Of a stretch of 64,000 nt of DNA, positions 54,600-62,718 are shown piece by piece. Every line of letters begins with the position of its first letter. Positions within the stretch are counted from its first letter, which is position 1. The position numbers and the translations under genes were made by a program. The stretch is from Lysobacter arvi (GTDB taxonomy: Bacteria > Pseudomonadota > Gammaproteobacteria > Xanthomonadales > Xanthomonadaceae). Location of the stretch: positions 124,001 to 188,000 of the forward strand of contig JARUHG010000002.1 in the NCBI GenBank assembly GCA_031216755.1. The letters run 5' to 3'. The notes under the pieces are model-generated. The model searched no databases. It saw only the letters and a list, made by a program, of their open reading frames with translations, and had not been told where the DNA came from.

Positions 54600-54703
54600 G
54601 CGGTGAAGTGCGGGGACGCCGGGGGCTTGCGTCCCACGCCGTTTCGCTCGCTTCCCACTTTCCTCCGCCCGCTTCCAGGAAGCACACAAAAGGAGACGCA
54701 ACG

Positions 54704-57265
54704 GTGAGGTCACGCTACGCAAGTCTGATCACGAATGGCCTGCTGCTTCCGGCCTTGTTGCTGGGGCTGGCTGCATGCAAGGGAGACGACACACCGCAGG
54801 CCGGCGCGCCGCCGCAGGCCGGCGCAACGCCGTGGCCCGACGTGAAGTGGCCGTTGCCGGAAGATCCCGCGCTGGAGAAGCGCGTGAACGATCTGCTCGC
54901 GACGATGACCGTCGAGGAGAAGGTCGGGCAGCTCGTGCAGGGCGACATCGCCAGCCTCACGCCCGAGGACGTGCGCACCTATCACCTGGGTTCGGTGCTG
55001 GCCGGCGGCAATTCCGATCCGGGCGGGCGTTACAACGCGACGCCGGCCGAGTGGCTGGCCCTCGCCGATGCGATGTACGAAGCGTCGATCGACACGTCGA
55101 AGGGCGGCAAGGGCATTCCCGTGATCTTCGGCATCGACGCCGTGCACGGGCAGAGCAACATCGTCGGGGCGACCATCTTCCCGCACAACATCGGCCTGGG
55201 CGCGACGCGCAACACCGAACTGCTGCGGCGCATCGGCGAGATCACCGCGCTGGAAACGCGCGCGACCGGCATGGAGTGGGCGTTCGCGCCGACCGTCGCG
55301 GTGCCGCAGGACGACCGCTGGGGCCGTTCGTACGAAGGGTATTCCGAATCGCCCGAGGTCGTGGCCAGTTTCGCCGGCGCGATGGTCGAAGGCCTGCAGG
55401 GCAAGGTCGGCACGAAGGAATTCCTCGACGGCCGCCACGTGATCTCGTCGGTGAAGCATTTCCTCGGCGATGGCGGCACCGCCAACGGCGAGGACCAGGG
55501 CGACACCAGGCTGAGCGAAGCCGATCTGGTGCGCATCCACGCCGCGGGCTACCCGCCGGCGATCGCCGCCGGCGCGCAGTCGGTGATGGCGTCGTTCAAC
55601 AGCGTCAACGGCGTGAAGATGCACGGCAACAAGCCGTTCCTGACCGATGCGTTGAAGGGCCGCATGCACTTCGGCGGCTTCGTCGTGGGCGACTGGAACG
55701 GACACGGCCAGGTGGACGGCTGCACCGCCACCGATTGCCCGGCGACGATCAACGCCGGCCTCGACATGGCGATGGCGCCCGACAGCTGGAAAGGCTTCTA
55801 CGACACGGCGCTCGCCGCGGCGAAGGCCGGCACGATCCCGCAGGAGCGCCTCGATGATGCCGTGCGCCGCATCCTGCGCGTGAAGTTCCGCCTCGGCCTG
55901 TTCGAGGCCGGCAAGCCGTCGCAGCGTGTCGTCGGCGGCAAGTTCGAACTGCTCGGCGCGCCGGAACATCGCGCGGTGGCGCGTCAGGCCGTGCGCGAAT
56001 CGCTGGTGCTGCTGAAGAACCAGGGCGGCGTGCTGCCGCTGGATCCGCGCAAGCGCATCCTCGTCGCCGGCAGCGGCGCGAACGACATGACCAAGCAGGT
56101 CGGCGGCTGGACGTACAGCTGGCAGGGCACCGGCAGCAAGCGCGAGGACTTCCCGAACGCCGACACGATCTTCGAAGGCATCGCGCAGCAGGCCAGGGCC
56201 GCCGGCGGCGAAGCGACGATGTCCGTCGACGGTGCTTTCACCACCAGGCCCGACGTCGCCGTCGTCGTGTTCGGCGAAGACCCCTACGCGGAATTCCAGG
56301 GCGACATTCCGAACCTGATGTACCGGCCCGGCGATGACTCGGACCTGGAGCTCATCAAGCGCCTGAAGGCCGCCGGCATTCCGGTGGTGTCGGTGTTCCT
56401 CAGTGGCCGTCCGTTGTGGATGAACCGCGAGATCAACGCCAGCGACGCGTTCGTCGCCGCCTGGCTGCCCGGTTCGGAAGGCGCGGGCGTTGCCGACGTC
56501 ATCCTGCGCAAGGCCGACGGCAGCGTGCAGAACGACTTCAAGGGCAAGCTCGGTTTCAGCTGGCCGCGCACGGCGATGCAGGTGGCCAACAACGTCGGGC
56601 AGAAGGATTACGACCCGCAGTTCGCGTTCGGCTTCGGCCTTACCTATGGCGACGACGGCGATCTCGCACCGCTGCCGGAAGAATCGGGCGTGAAGCCGGG
56701 CCAGGCCGAAGCGGGCACGTTCTACGCGCGCGGATCGCTCACCGAGGGCCTGCGCCTGCGGCTGTCCAACGCGGCCGGACAGAACGTGGACGTCACGACG
56801 CTGCCGGCGAAATTGCCCGACGGCAGCCTCACCGTCACCGCGGTCGATCATGAAGCGCAGGAAGATGCGCGTCGCCTCGCATGGTCGGGCGCACAGCCGG
56901 CGACCGCGTCCATCCTCACCGACAAGCCGATGACGCTCATGCGCGAAACCAACGGCGAGGTGATGATCGTGCTGACCGCGCGCGTCGATCAGGCTCCGAC
57001 CGGAGAGGTGACCGTGGGCGTGACCTGTGGCAGCGGATGCAAGGCCGTGAACCTGCCGGCGCGCGAGGCGCTCGCGAGGTTGCCTGCCGGTCACTGGACG
57101 ACGTTCGGCGTGCCGCTCAAGTGCCTGGCGAACGCGGGCGCCGACATGCGCAAGCTCGACTCGGTGCTGGTGCTGCAAAGCGCGGGCAAGTTGCAGGTGT
57201 CGGTGTCGCGCGTCGCACTGGGCGCATCGAACGAAGCCGAGCACGTGCTGCCCTGCACGCGTTGA
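54704..57265 (+). CDS. GH3 beta-glucosidase / exo-beta-glucanase lipoprotein
   Basis: Glycoside hydrolase family 3 enzyme of 853 residues that removes glucose-type units from beta-glucans. The signal peptide ends in lipobox LAAC. The N-terminal barrel has the nucleophile Asp330 in VVGDWNGHG and the conserved KHFLGDG; the second domain (LVLLKNQGGVLPLDP, FGEDPYAEFQGD) follows, then a C-terminal galactose-binding-like domain as in ExoP-type enzymes. GTG start with AGGAG 8 bases upstream. Membrane anchoring fits processing of material imported by the receptor. Confidence 0.94.
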   Translation: MRSRYASLITNGLLLPALLLGLAACKGDDTPQAGAPPQAGATPWPDVKWPLPEDPALEKRVNDLLATMTVEEKVGQLVQGDIASLTPEDVRTYHLGSVLAGGNSDPGGRYNATPAEWLALADAMYEASIDTSKGGKGIPVIFGIDAVHGQSNIVGATIFPHNIGLGATRNTELLRRIGEITALETRATGMEWAFAPTVAVPQDDRWGRSYEGYSESPEVVASFAGAMVEGLQGKVGTKEFLDGRHVISSVKHFLGDGGTANGEDQGDTRLSEADLVRIHAAGYPPAIAAGAQSVMASFNSVNGVKMHGNKPFLTDALKGRMHFGGFVVGDWNGHGQVDGCTATDCPATINAGLDMAMAPDSWKGFYDTALAAAKAGTIPQERLDDAVRRILRVKFRLGLFEAGKPSQRVVGGKFELLGAPEHRAVARQAVRESLVLLKNQGGVLPLDPRKRILVAGSGANDMTKQVGGWTYSWQGTGSKREDFPNADTIFEGIAQQARAAGGEATMSVDGAFTTRPDVAVVVFGEDPYAEFQGDIPNLMYRPGDDSDLELIKRLKAAGIPVVSVFLSGRPLWMNREINASDAFVAAWLPGSEGAGVADVILRKADGSVQNDFKGKLGFSWPRTAMQVANNVGQKDYDPQFAFGFGLTYGDDGDLAPLPEESGVKPGQAEAGTFYARGSLTEGLRLRLSNAAGQNVDVTTLPAKLPDGSLTVTAVDHEAQEDARRLAWSGAQPATASILTDKPMTLMRETNGEVMIVLTARVDQAPTGEVTVGVTCGSGCKAVNLPAREALARLPAGHWTTFGVPLKCLANAGADMRKLDSVLVLQSAGKLQVSVSRVALGASNEAEHVLPCTR

Positions 57266-57277
57266 GGGTTCGACCGC

Positions 57278-57310
57278 GCGGACGTTCGCGACCGGAGCGC
57301 GAACGTCCGC
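57278..57310 (+). terminator. Strong hairpin after the GH3 gene
   Basis: A perfect 13-bp stem GCGGACGTTCGCG / CGCGAACGTCCGC with a seven-base loop, 12 bases after the GH3 stop. No T-tail, but probably the 3' boundary of the carbohydrate locus. Confidence 0.65.
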
Positions 57311-57620
57311 ACGTCGGCGTGGCCTTCGCAGGACATATGTCCTGGTTCCGCCGATCGTACCGACGCCGATCGTACTGATGTATTCATCGCGAAGGCGTCG
57401 TGACGATCGCGGCGCATGCGCGCTCGAATTCGTGTTGCGCGTGCGTCACCGCGGATTCGCACGAGTTTCGCGTGGCTTGCAGATTCTTCCGCGCGTGGTG
57501 CGTCGGGCTCTTCACCGGCATTGGACTGCGCATGTGCCACCGCGAGTGGCTTTCGATGATGCGCACACTGAATACGTAGCGGACGCGGCTGCCACGCGCG
57601 GACGACGCGTTCGCATGCAC
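57311..57620. other. Upstream region of the Gly/Gln-rich gene; no gene seen
   Basis: It holds a direct repeat CGCCGATCGTAC at about 57341-57375 and several AT-richer patches. Small frames here have no recognisable protein character. If the sigma-54 promoter just downstream is active, enhancer sites for a regulator such as FleQ should be in this region; none could be defined by eye. Confidence 0.5.
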
Positions 57621-57635
57621 TGGCACGCCGCTTGC
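57621..57635 (+). promoter_or_regulatory. Perfect sigma-54 promoter of the Gly/Gln-rich gene
   Basis: TGGCACG-CCGC-TTGC: all fixed bases match, and the 15 bases are identical to the fliE promoter including the four spacer bases. The start point would be near 57646, about 37 bases before the ATG. It is outside the flagellar cluster. Confidence 0.85.
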
Positions 57636-57682
57636 GACATCTCCTGTGTCAGGCAATCCGCCTGCACATCGGAGAAGCAGTA

Positions 57683-57991
57683 ATGGGTAACAACAACCAG
57701 CGTGAGCAGAACCAGGGCGGTGGCATGCAGGGTCAGGGCGGCGGCCAGCAAGGCGGCGGCCAGCAGGGCGGCGGCGGCCAGGGCGGCGGTCAGCAGGGCG
57801 GTGGCGGCCAGCAGGGTGGTGGCGGCGGTCAGGGCGGCCAGGGCGGTGGTGGCCAGCAGGGTGGCGGCGGCCAGGGCGGCGGCATGAACCGCGAGCGCGA
57901 AGAGGGCGGTGGCGGAAACCGTCGCGAAGAAGAGCGCGGCGGCGGTTCCAATCGTCGCGACGAGGAACGCGGCGGCGGCCAGCGCCGCTGA
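57683..57991 (+). CDS. Gly/Gln-rich low-complexity protein under sigma-54 control
   Basis: Unrecognised protein of 102 residues. It begins MGNNNQREQNQ, continues with about 55 residues of GGGQQ-type repeats, and ends with a strongly charged tail of Arg/Glu/Asn blocks separated by Gly triplets (NREREEGGGGNRREEERGGG). No signal peptide, membrane segment, Cys or aromatic residue is present, so it should be disordered. GGAG lies 8 bases before the ATG. It stands alone: sigma-54 promoter, gene, hairpin. The repeats are codon-similar (GGCGGC/CAGCAG), so length may vary between strains. Function unknown. Confidence 0.75.
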   Translation: MGNNNQREQNQGGGMQGQGGGQQGGGQQGGGGQGGGQQGGGGQQGGGGGQGGQGGGGQQGGGGQGGGMNREREEGGGGNRREEERGGGSNRRDEERGGGQRR

Positions 57992-58017
57992 TTGCTCGCA
58001 GCATGCGAACGCGAATG

Positions 58018-58041
58018 GCGCCCGGAGCGGATTCCGGGCGC
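58018..58041 (+). terminator. Hairpin after the Gly/Gln-rich gene
   Basis: GCGCCCGGA / TCCGGGCGC, 9-bp stem with six-base loop, 26 bases after the stop. It separates the small gene from the peptidase gene. Confidence 0.6.
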
Positions 58042-58073
58042 TTCGCGTGCTGCCACGAACGAGGGAACGCACG

Positions 58074-60074
58074 ATGAAGCCGTTTGCCGTCGATGATCTC
58101 TACCTGCATTCGACCCTGCAGACGGTGCGCGGCGCGCGGGAGCATGCGGTCGCGACATTCGTCCGGTCGTTGCCCTCGCGCAAGCGGGACGGCTACCGCG
58201 CATGCGCATGGTCCGTCGATGTTTCCGGCAGCGGTGAGCCGCGCCGGTTGACGTCGGACGAATCCAATGCGCGTTCGCCGCAGCTGTCGCCCGATGGAAA
58301 GACGCTCGCCTTCCTGACGCGTCGCCTCGGCAAGCTCGGTACGCAGATCTATCTGCTGCCGATGGCAGGTGGCGAGGCAAAGCGACTGACGTCGCTGGAG
58401 CATCCGCTGGAGAGCCTGCTCGGCTGGTCCGCCGATGGCGCGTGGCTGCTCGCGTCCGCGACGGTGCCGTGGGCGGAGTGCGAACAGGACGACAGCAGCC
58501 TGCCTGCGGGCGATCGTCCGCTCGTGGTGCAGCACCTGCCGTACAAGATGGATGGCAGCGGACCGAGCGTGGGCAAGCGCACGCATCTGTTCCGCATCGA
58601 CGCCGCCAGCGGTGAGGCCACGCAGATCACGCATGGCGATTTCGACGTCGAAGAAGCGCGCTGGTCACCCGATGGCCGGCATCTGGCGTACGTGCGTACG
58701 CGCGAAGAGAAACAGCGCCATCGCATGGACCTGTGGATCGCCGATGCCGACGGACAGCATGCGCATGTCGCAACGGAAACGATCGCCGCGGTGTCCGGCG
58801 TGCAGTGGTCGCCCGATTCGACGCGGCTGGTGTTCGGCGGCAACCGCACGCCAGGCGATTCGCTGGACGGCCCTTGGCTGATGGCGCTCGACGGCGGCAA
58901 GCCGACCCGGCTCGGCGATGCGGACCTGCACCTGGAAGGCGCCCAGTTCGTCTGGCATGCGGACAACACGCGGATCGCCACGATCGTGTCGATACGCGGC
59001 ATGCAGGACATCTGCGTGATCGACAGCGAATCCAGCCGCGTCCGGCATTTCCCGCGCCAGCTGCGCCATGTGCTGCAACTGGGCGAAAGCATGGACCGGC
59101 TGGTGTTCGTCGCCGCCACCCTCCGCCAGCCCGAGGAGCTTTTCAGCTGCGACTGGGATGGCCAGGCCCAGCGGCGCCACACCGACTTCAACCGGACGTG
59201 GAGTCGCAAGCGCGCGCGGCCGCGCGTAACCGTGCGCGGCTTCGACGTGCCCGACGGCAAAGGCGGGCGCGAACGCATCGACGCCTGGCTGTTGCGCCCG
59301 CGCGGCGCTGGTCCGTTTCCGGTGCTGGTGGACATGCACGGTGGCCCGCAGAGCACGGTGCTGGTGGACATGCCCAGCCACGTCTACTGGTACGAACTCG
59401 TGTCCCGCGGCTGGATGGTCGTCGCGCCCAACGCGGTTGGCTCGGCGGGATACGGGACGGAGTTCGCCCGACGGCTGATCGGACGCTGGGGCGAACTCGA
59501 CCTTCCGCAGTATCTGGCGATCCTCGACACGCTGCGCAGCGACGGATGGATCGACGAACGCGTTGCGTGCACCGGAAAGTCGTACGGCGGGTTCCTGAGC
59601 GCATGGGCGGTCGGTCGTTGCGACGCGTTCCGCGCGTCGGTGGTGTGCGCGCCGGTGTCGGACGTCGAATCGCATACCGGTACGTCCGACAGCGGCTATT
59701 ACGTCACGCCCTATGCGATGGGCGGCGAAATCGACGAAGCACGCGAACGCTACCAGCGACTGTCGCCCATCGAGTACTGCACGCATGTCAACGCGGCGGT
59801 GCTGATGCTGCAGGGCCAGGACGACCAGCGCTGCCCGCTTGGCCAGTCCGAGCAGCTGTTCGCAAGCATGGTGCGGTTCTCGAAGAAGCCCCTGCGCATG
59901 GTCGTGTACCCCGGCGGCAGCCATTCGCTGGCGAGCAGCGGCCGGCCGAGCCATCGCGCCGACTATCACCGGCGCATCGTCGACTGGGTGGTGGAACACG
60001 TCGTCGAACCCACCCGTCGCATCGAACCCGGCGCGTCGGACGAGAAGGCGCCGGCCGATGCGGCGGCGAGCTGA
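58074..60074 (+). CDS. S9-family serine peptidase (prolyl oligopeptidase type)
   Basis: Peptidase of 666 residues that cuts short peptides. The N-terminal beta-propeller (repeats such as RSPQLSPDGKTLAFLTRR, EARWSPDGRHLAYVRTR) is followed by an alpha/beta-hydrolase domain with Ser503 in GKSYGGF, Asp584 in GQDDQRCP and His617 in GGSHS: a complete triad. No signal peptide, so probably cytosolic. The start MKPFAVDDLYLH has GAGGG upstream; longer frames run into the Gly-rich gene. The MBL-fold gene begins 8 bases after its stop. Confidence 0.93.
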   Translation: MKPFAVDDLYLHSTLQTVRGAREHAVATFVRSLPSRKRDGYRACAWSVDVSGSGEPRRLTSDESNARSPQLSPDGKTLAFLTRRLGKLGTQIYLLPMAGGEAKRLTSLEHPLESLLGWSADGAWLLASATVPWAECEQDDSSLPAGDRPLVVQHLPYKMDGSGPSVGKRTHLFRIDAASGEATQITHGDFDVEEARWSPDGRHLAYVRTREEKQRHRMDLWIADADGQHAHVATETIAAVSGVQWSPDSTRLVFGGNRTPGDSLDGPWLMALDGGKPTRLGDADLHLEGAQFVWHADNTRIATIVSIRGMQDICVIDSESSRVRHFPRQLRHVLQLGESMDRLVFVAATLRQPEELFSCDWDGQAQRRHTDFNRTWSRKRARPRVTVRGFDVPDGKGGRERIDAWLLRPRGAGPFPVLVDMHGGPQSTVLVDMPSHVYWYELVSRGWMVVAPNAVGSAGYGTEFARRLIGRWGELDLPQYLAILDTLRSDGWIDERVACTGKSYGGFLSAWAVGRCDAFRASVVCAPVSDVESHTGTSDSGYYVTPYAMGGEIDEARERYQRLSPIEYCTHVNAAVLMLQGQDDQRCPLGQSEQLFASMVRFSKKPLRMVVYPGGSHSLASSGRPSHRADYHRRIVDWVVEHVVEPTRRIEPGASDEKAPADAAAS

Positions 60075-60082
60075 GCATCGGC

Positions 60083-60970
60083 ATGCGCATCCATCACCTC
60101 AACTGCATCTCGACCTGTCCGCTCGGCGGCCGCCTGATGGATGGCCGCACGCGCGGCATCCTCGAACGCGGCCAGCTCGCCTGCCATTGCGTGCTGGTGG
60201 AAGCGCCGCGCGGACTGGTGTTGATCGACACCGGGCTCGGCCTTCGCGATGTCGCCGATCCGCGCGGCCGCCTGAGCGCGTTCTTCCTCGCGCTGCTCAG
60301 TCCGGACCTGCGCGAGGAGATGACCGCGGTGCGGCAGATCGCCCGCATGGGCCTGGACCCGCGCGACGTGCGCGACATCGTGCTGACGCACCTGGATTTC
60401 GACCACGCCGGCGGCCTGGACGATTTCCCGCAGGCGCGCGTCCATCTGCTGGCGAGCGAACGCGGTTACGCCATGCAGCAGCGCACCTGGCTCGACCGCC
60501 AGCGCTTCCGTCCGCAGCAATGGTCCACGCAGGGGCATTGGATCGCGTATCCCTCGGGTCGTGGCGAGGATTGGCTCGGGTTCGAAAGCGTGCGCGATCT
60601 GCGCGGACTGCCGCCGGAAATCCTGATGGTGCCGCTGCCCGGCCACACGCACGGGCACACCGGCGTGGCCATCGACGGCGACGATGGCTGGAAGCTGCTC
60701 GCCGGCGATGCGTACTTCTGCCATCACGAGATGGAAGCGCAACCTTCGTGCACGCCGGGGCTTCGCTTCTACCAATGGATGATGGAGAAGGATCGCAAGG
60801 CGCGGCTGGCGAACCAGGCGCGCCTGCGTGCGTTGTACGCGCGCGACGGAACGCACCTGCGCATCTTCTGCTCGCACGATCCGCTCGAGTTCGAGTACGC
60901 CGCGGGGCGTCGCATCGACGAGGCCGCGTCGCTCGCGCCGCATGCGCACGCCGCGCACGCGGCGTACTGA
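60083..60970 (+). CDS. MBL-fold metallo-hydrolase
   Basis: Metallo-beta-lactamase-fold protein of 295 residues. The metal motif is HLDFDH (His103, Asp105, Asp107, His108), where the common second His is Asp. Later ligands are in LPGHTHGHTG, GDAYFCH and CSHDP. It resembles lactonase-like members (AiiA type), but substrate cannot be named. It is probably co-transcribed with the S9 peptidase (8-base gap). It converges with the GGDEF-EAL gene, leaving only 3 bases between the stops. Confidence 0.88.
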   Translation: MRIHHLNCISTCPLGGRLMDGRTRGILERGQLACHCVLVEAPRGLVLIDTGLGLRDVADPRGRLSAFFLALLSPDLREEMTAVRQIARMGLDPRDVRDIVLTHLDFDHAGGLDDFPQARVHLLASERGYAMQQRTWLDRQRFRPQQWSTQGHWIAYPSGRGEDWLGFESVRDLRGLPPEILMVPLPGHTHGHTGVAIDGDDGWKLLAGDAYFCHHEMEAQPSCTPGLRFYQWMMEKDRKARLANQARLRALYARDGTHLRIFCSHDPLEFEYAAGRRIDEAASLAPHAHAAHAAY

Positions 60971-60973
60971 GGC

Positions 60974-62710
60974 TCAGTACACCGATTCGCCGGCGGCGCG
61001 GCGTTCGTGCGCACGGAACGCGTCGAGGATGTGCTCGCGCAGCTCCTCGTCGTTCCACGGCTTGGTCAGGAAGCGGTAGATCGCGCCGCGGTTGATGGCT
61101 TCGGTGATCGTCGCCAGGTCGGTGTAGCCCGACAGCACCATGCGGATCGTGTCGGGGTAGAGATCGCGCACGCGCGTGAGGAACTCGGTGCCGTTCATGT
61201 CGGCCATGCGCTGGTCGGACAGGATCACCTGCGCGGTGTTGCTGGCGAGCAGGTCGAACGCTTCGCGCACGCTGCTCGCGGTGAGGATGTGGTAGCCGTC
61301 GCGACGGAACAGGCGCACGAGCGAGCGCAGCACGTTTTCCTCGTCGTCCAGCAGCAGCAGCGTGCGTTCCGGCCGCGTGGCCGCGAACGCGCCCGGCAGC
61401 AGGAAGCGCTTGCGGACCATCTCGCCAAGCTGGTCGGCCGGCGCCGAGGGACTGAACAGATAGCCCTGGAAGAAATCGCAATGGTTGCGGCGCAGGAAGC
61501 CGAGTTCGGCCTCGCTCTCCACGCCCTTGGCGATCACCTTCATGCCCAGCTGGTGGCCCATCGCGATGATGCCGCGCACGATCGCGGCGCTGCGCGGATC
61601 GCTGGCGACGTTGCGGATGAAGCTGCGATCGATCTTGATGCGATCGAGCGGGTATTGCCCCAGCGCTGCGAACGAGAGTCCGCCGAGGCCGAAGTCCTGC
61701 ACCGTCAGCGTCGCGCCCATCGCGCGCAGTCCCGCGAGCGTGTCGTGCACGCGATGGCTGTCGGTGACCAGCACGCTCTCGGGAATCTCGAATTCCAGCG
61801 CACTGCCGGGAAGCCCGTAGCGGTGCAGCAGTTCGCCGACGCGGTCCAGGCAGTCGCGCTGCACCAGCAGCGGGCCGGACAGATGCACCGACATCGACAG
61901 GTAATCCAGGCCTTCGGCACGCCACTGCGCGAGCTGCGCGACCGCCGACTCCACCACCCACGCGCCGAGCCGTGCGGCCAGTCCGACGCGGTTGATCGGT
62001 TCGAGGAACTGGCTCGGGCGCAGCAGGCCGCGATCGGTCTGCCAGCGAAGCAACGCGGCGAACCCGGTGACGCTGCCATCGTGCGCGGCCACCTGCGGCT
62101 GGTAATAGAGGCGGAACTCGCCGCGATCCAGCGCTTCGATGAAGCGCTGCGCGAAGCCGTCGTTGGGCGCGCCGCGATCCTCGACGGCGGCCGAATACAG
62201 GCCGACGTTGTTCAGGCCTTCCTGCTTCACCCGGCGCAGCGCTTCCTCGGCCTTGGACAGCAGCGTCGCGGCGTTCGGTGCGTGGTCCGGGAAGACGGCG
62301 ATGCCGATGGAGAGCGTTACCGGCAGCGTATACGGCGGGATCGACAACGGCGTTTCGAAGGCGTCGCGAAGGCGTTCGGCCAGCCCCGCGCCGTCCAGTT
62401 CGCCTTCGCGGTAGCCGATGCCGATGACGAACTCGTCGCTGGTCAGGCGCCAGATCCAGCCGTCGCGCGGCACCGCGCGGCGCAGGCGCTGGGCGATGGC
62501 GGCCAGTGCCTGGTCGCCGGTCGCCGTGCCCATGTTGGTGTTGATCGAGCGGAACATGTCCACGTCGATGTGCAGCAGGGCGATGCGCCGCCGCGTCGCG
62601 CCGGCGACCGCGATGGCGGTCGCCAGGCTGGGGCCGTTCGCGCCGAGCCGGTGCAGTCCCGTGATGGGATCGACCGCGGTATCAACCCTTTCGTCGTACC
62701 GCTGCGCCAT
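60974..62710 (-). CDS. GGDEF-EAL-REC protein with degenerate catalytic motifs
   Basis: Protein of 578 residues. The GGDEF domain (about 15-165) has TSDEF in place of GGDEF. The EAL domain (about 185-420) has AAL for EAL, HLS where NLS is usual, QDFG for DDFG and KGVE for EGVE, although KID and QGYLF remain. A C-terminal receiver domain (LLLLDDEENVLRSLVRLF, phospho-acceptor Asp in VILSDQRMADMNG, Lys in LTKPW) ends it. Lost catalytic residues suggest a c-di-GMP-binding or protein-contact role rather than synthesis or breakdown. The order, with REC at the C-terminus, is unusual. Confidence 0.9.
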   Translation of the reverse strand: MAQRYDERVDTAVDPITGLHRLGANGPSLATAIAVAGATRRRIALLHIDVDMFRSINTNMGTATGDQALAAIAQRLRRAVPRDGWIWRLTSDEFVIGIGYREGELDGAGLAERLRDAFETPLSIPPYTLPVTLSIGIAVFPDHAPNAATLLSKAEEALRRVKQEGLNNVGLYSAAVEDRGAPNDGFAQRFIEALDRGEFRLYYQPQVAAHDGSVTGFAALLRWQTDRGLLRPSQFLEPINRVGLAARLGAWVVESAVAQLAQWRAEGLDYLSMSVHLSGPLLVQRDCLDRVGELLHRYGLPGSALEFEIPESVLVTDSHRVHDTLAGLRAMGATLTVQDFGLGGLSFAALGQYPLDRIKIDRSFIRNVASDPRSAAIVRGIIAMGHQLGMKVIAKGVESEAELGFLRRNHCDFFQGYLFSPSAPADQLGEMVRKRFLLPGAFAATRPERTLLLLDDEENVLRSLVRLFRRDGYHILTASSVREAFDLLASNTAQVILSDQRMADMNGTEFLTRVRDLYPDTIRMVLSGYTDLATITEAINRGAIYRFLTKPWNDEELREHILDAFRAHERRAAGESVY

Positions 62711-62718
62711 GCTTCGAA

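Noticed and set aside
57378-57683. A 101-codon frame upstream of the Gly/Gln-rich gene
   Set aside because: Arg-rich without motif, it runs through the perfect sigma-54 promoter and ends at the next ATG; promoter region is the better reading.
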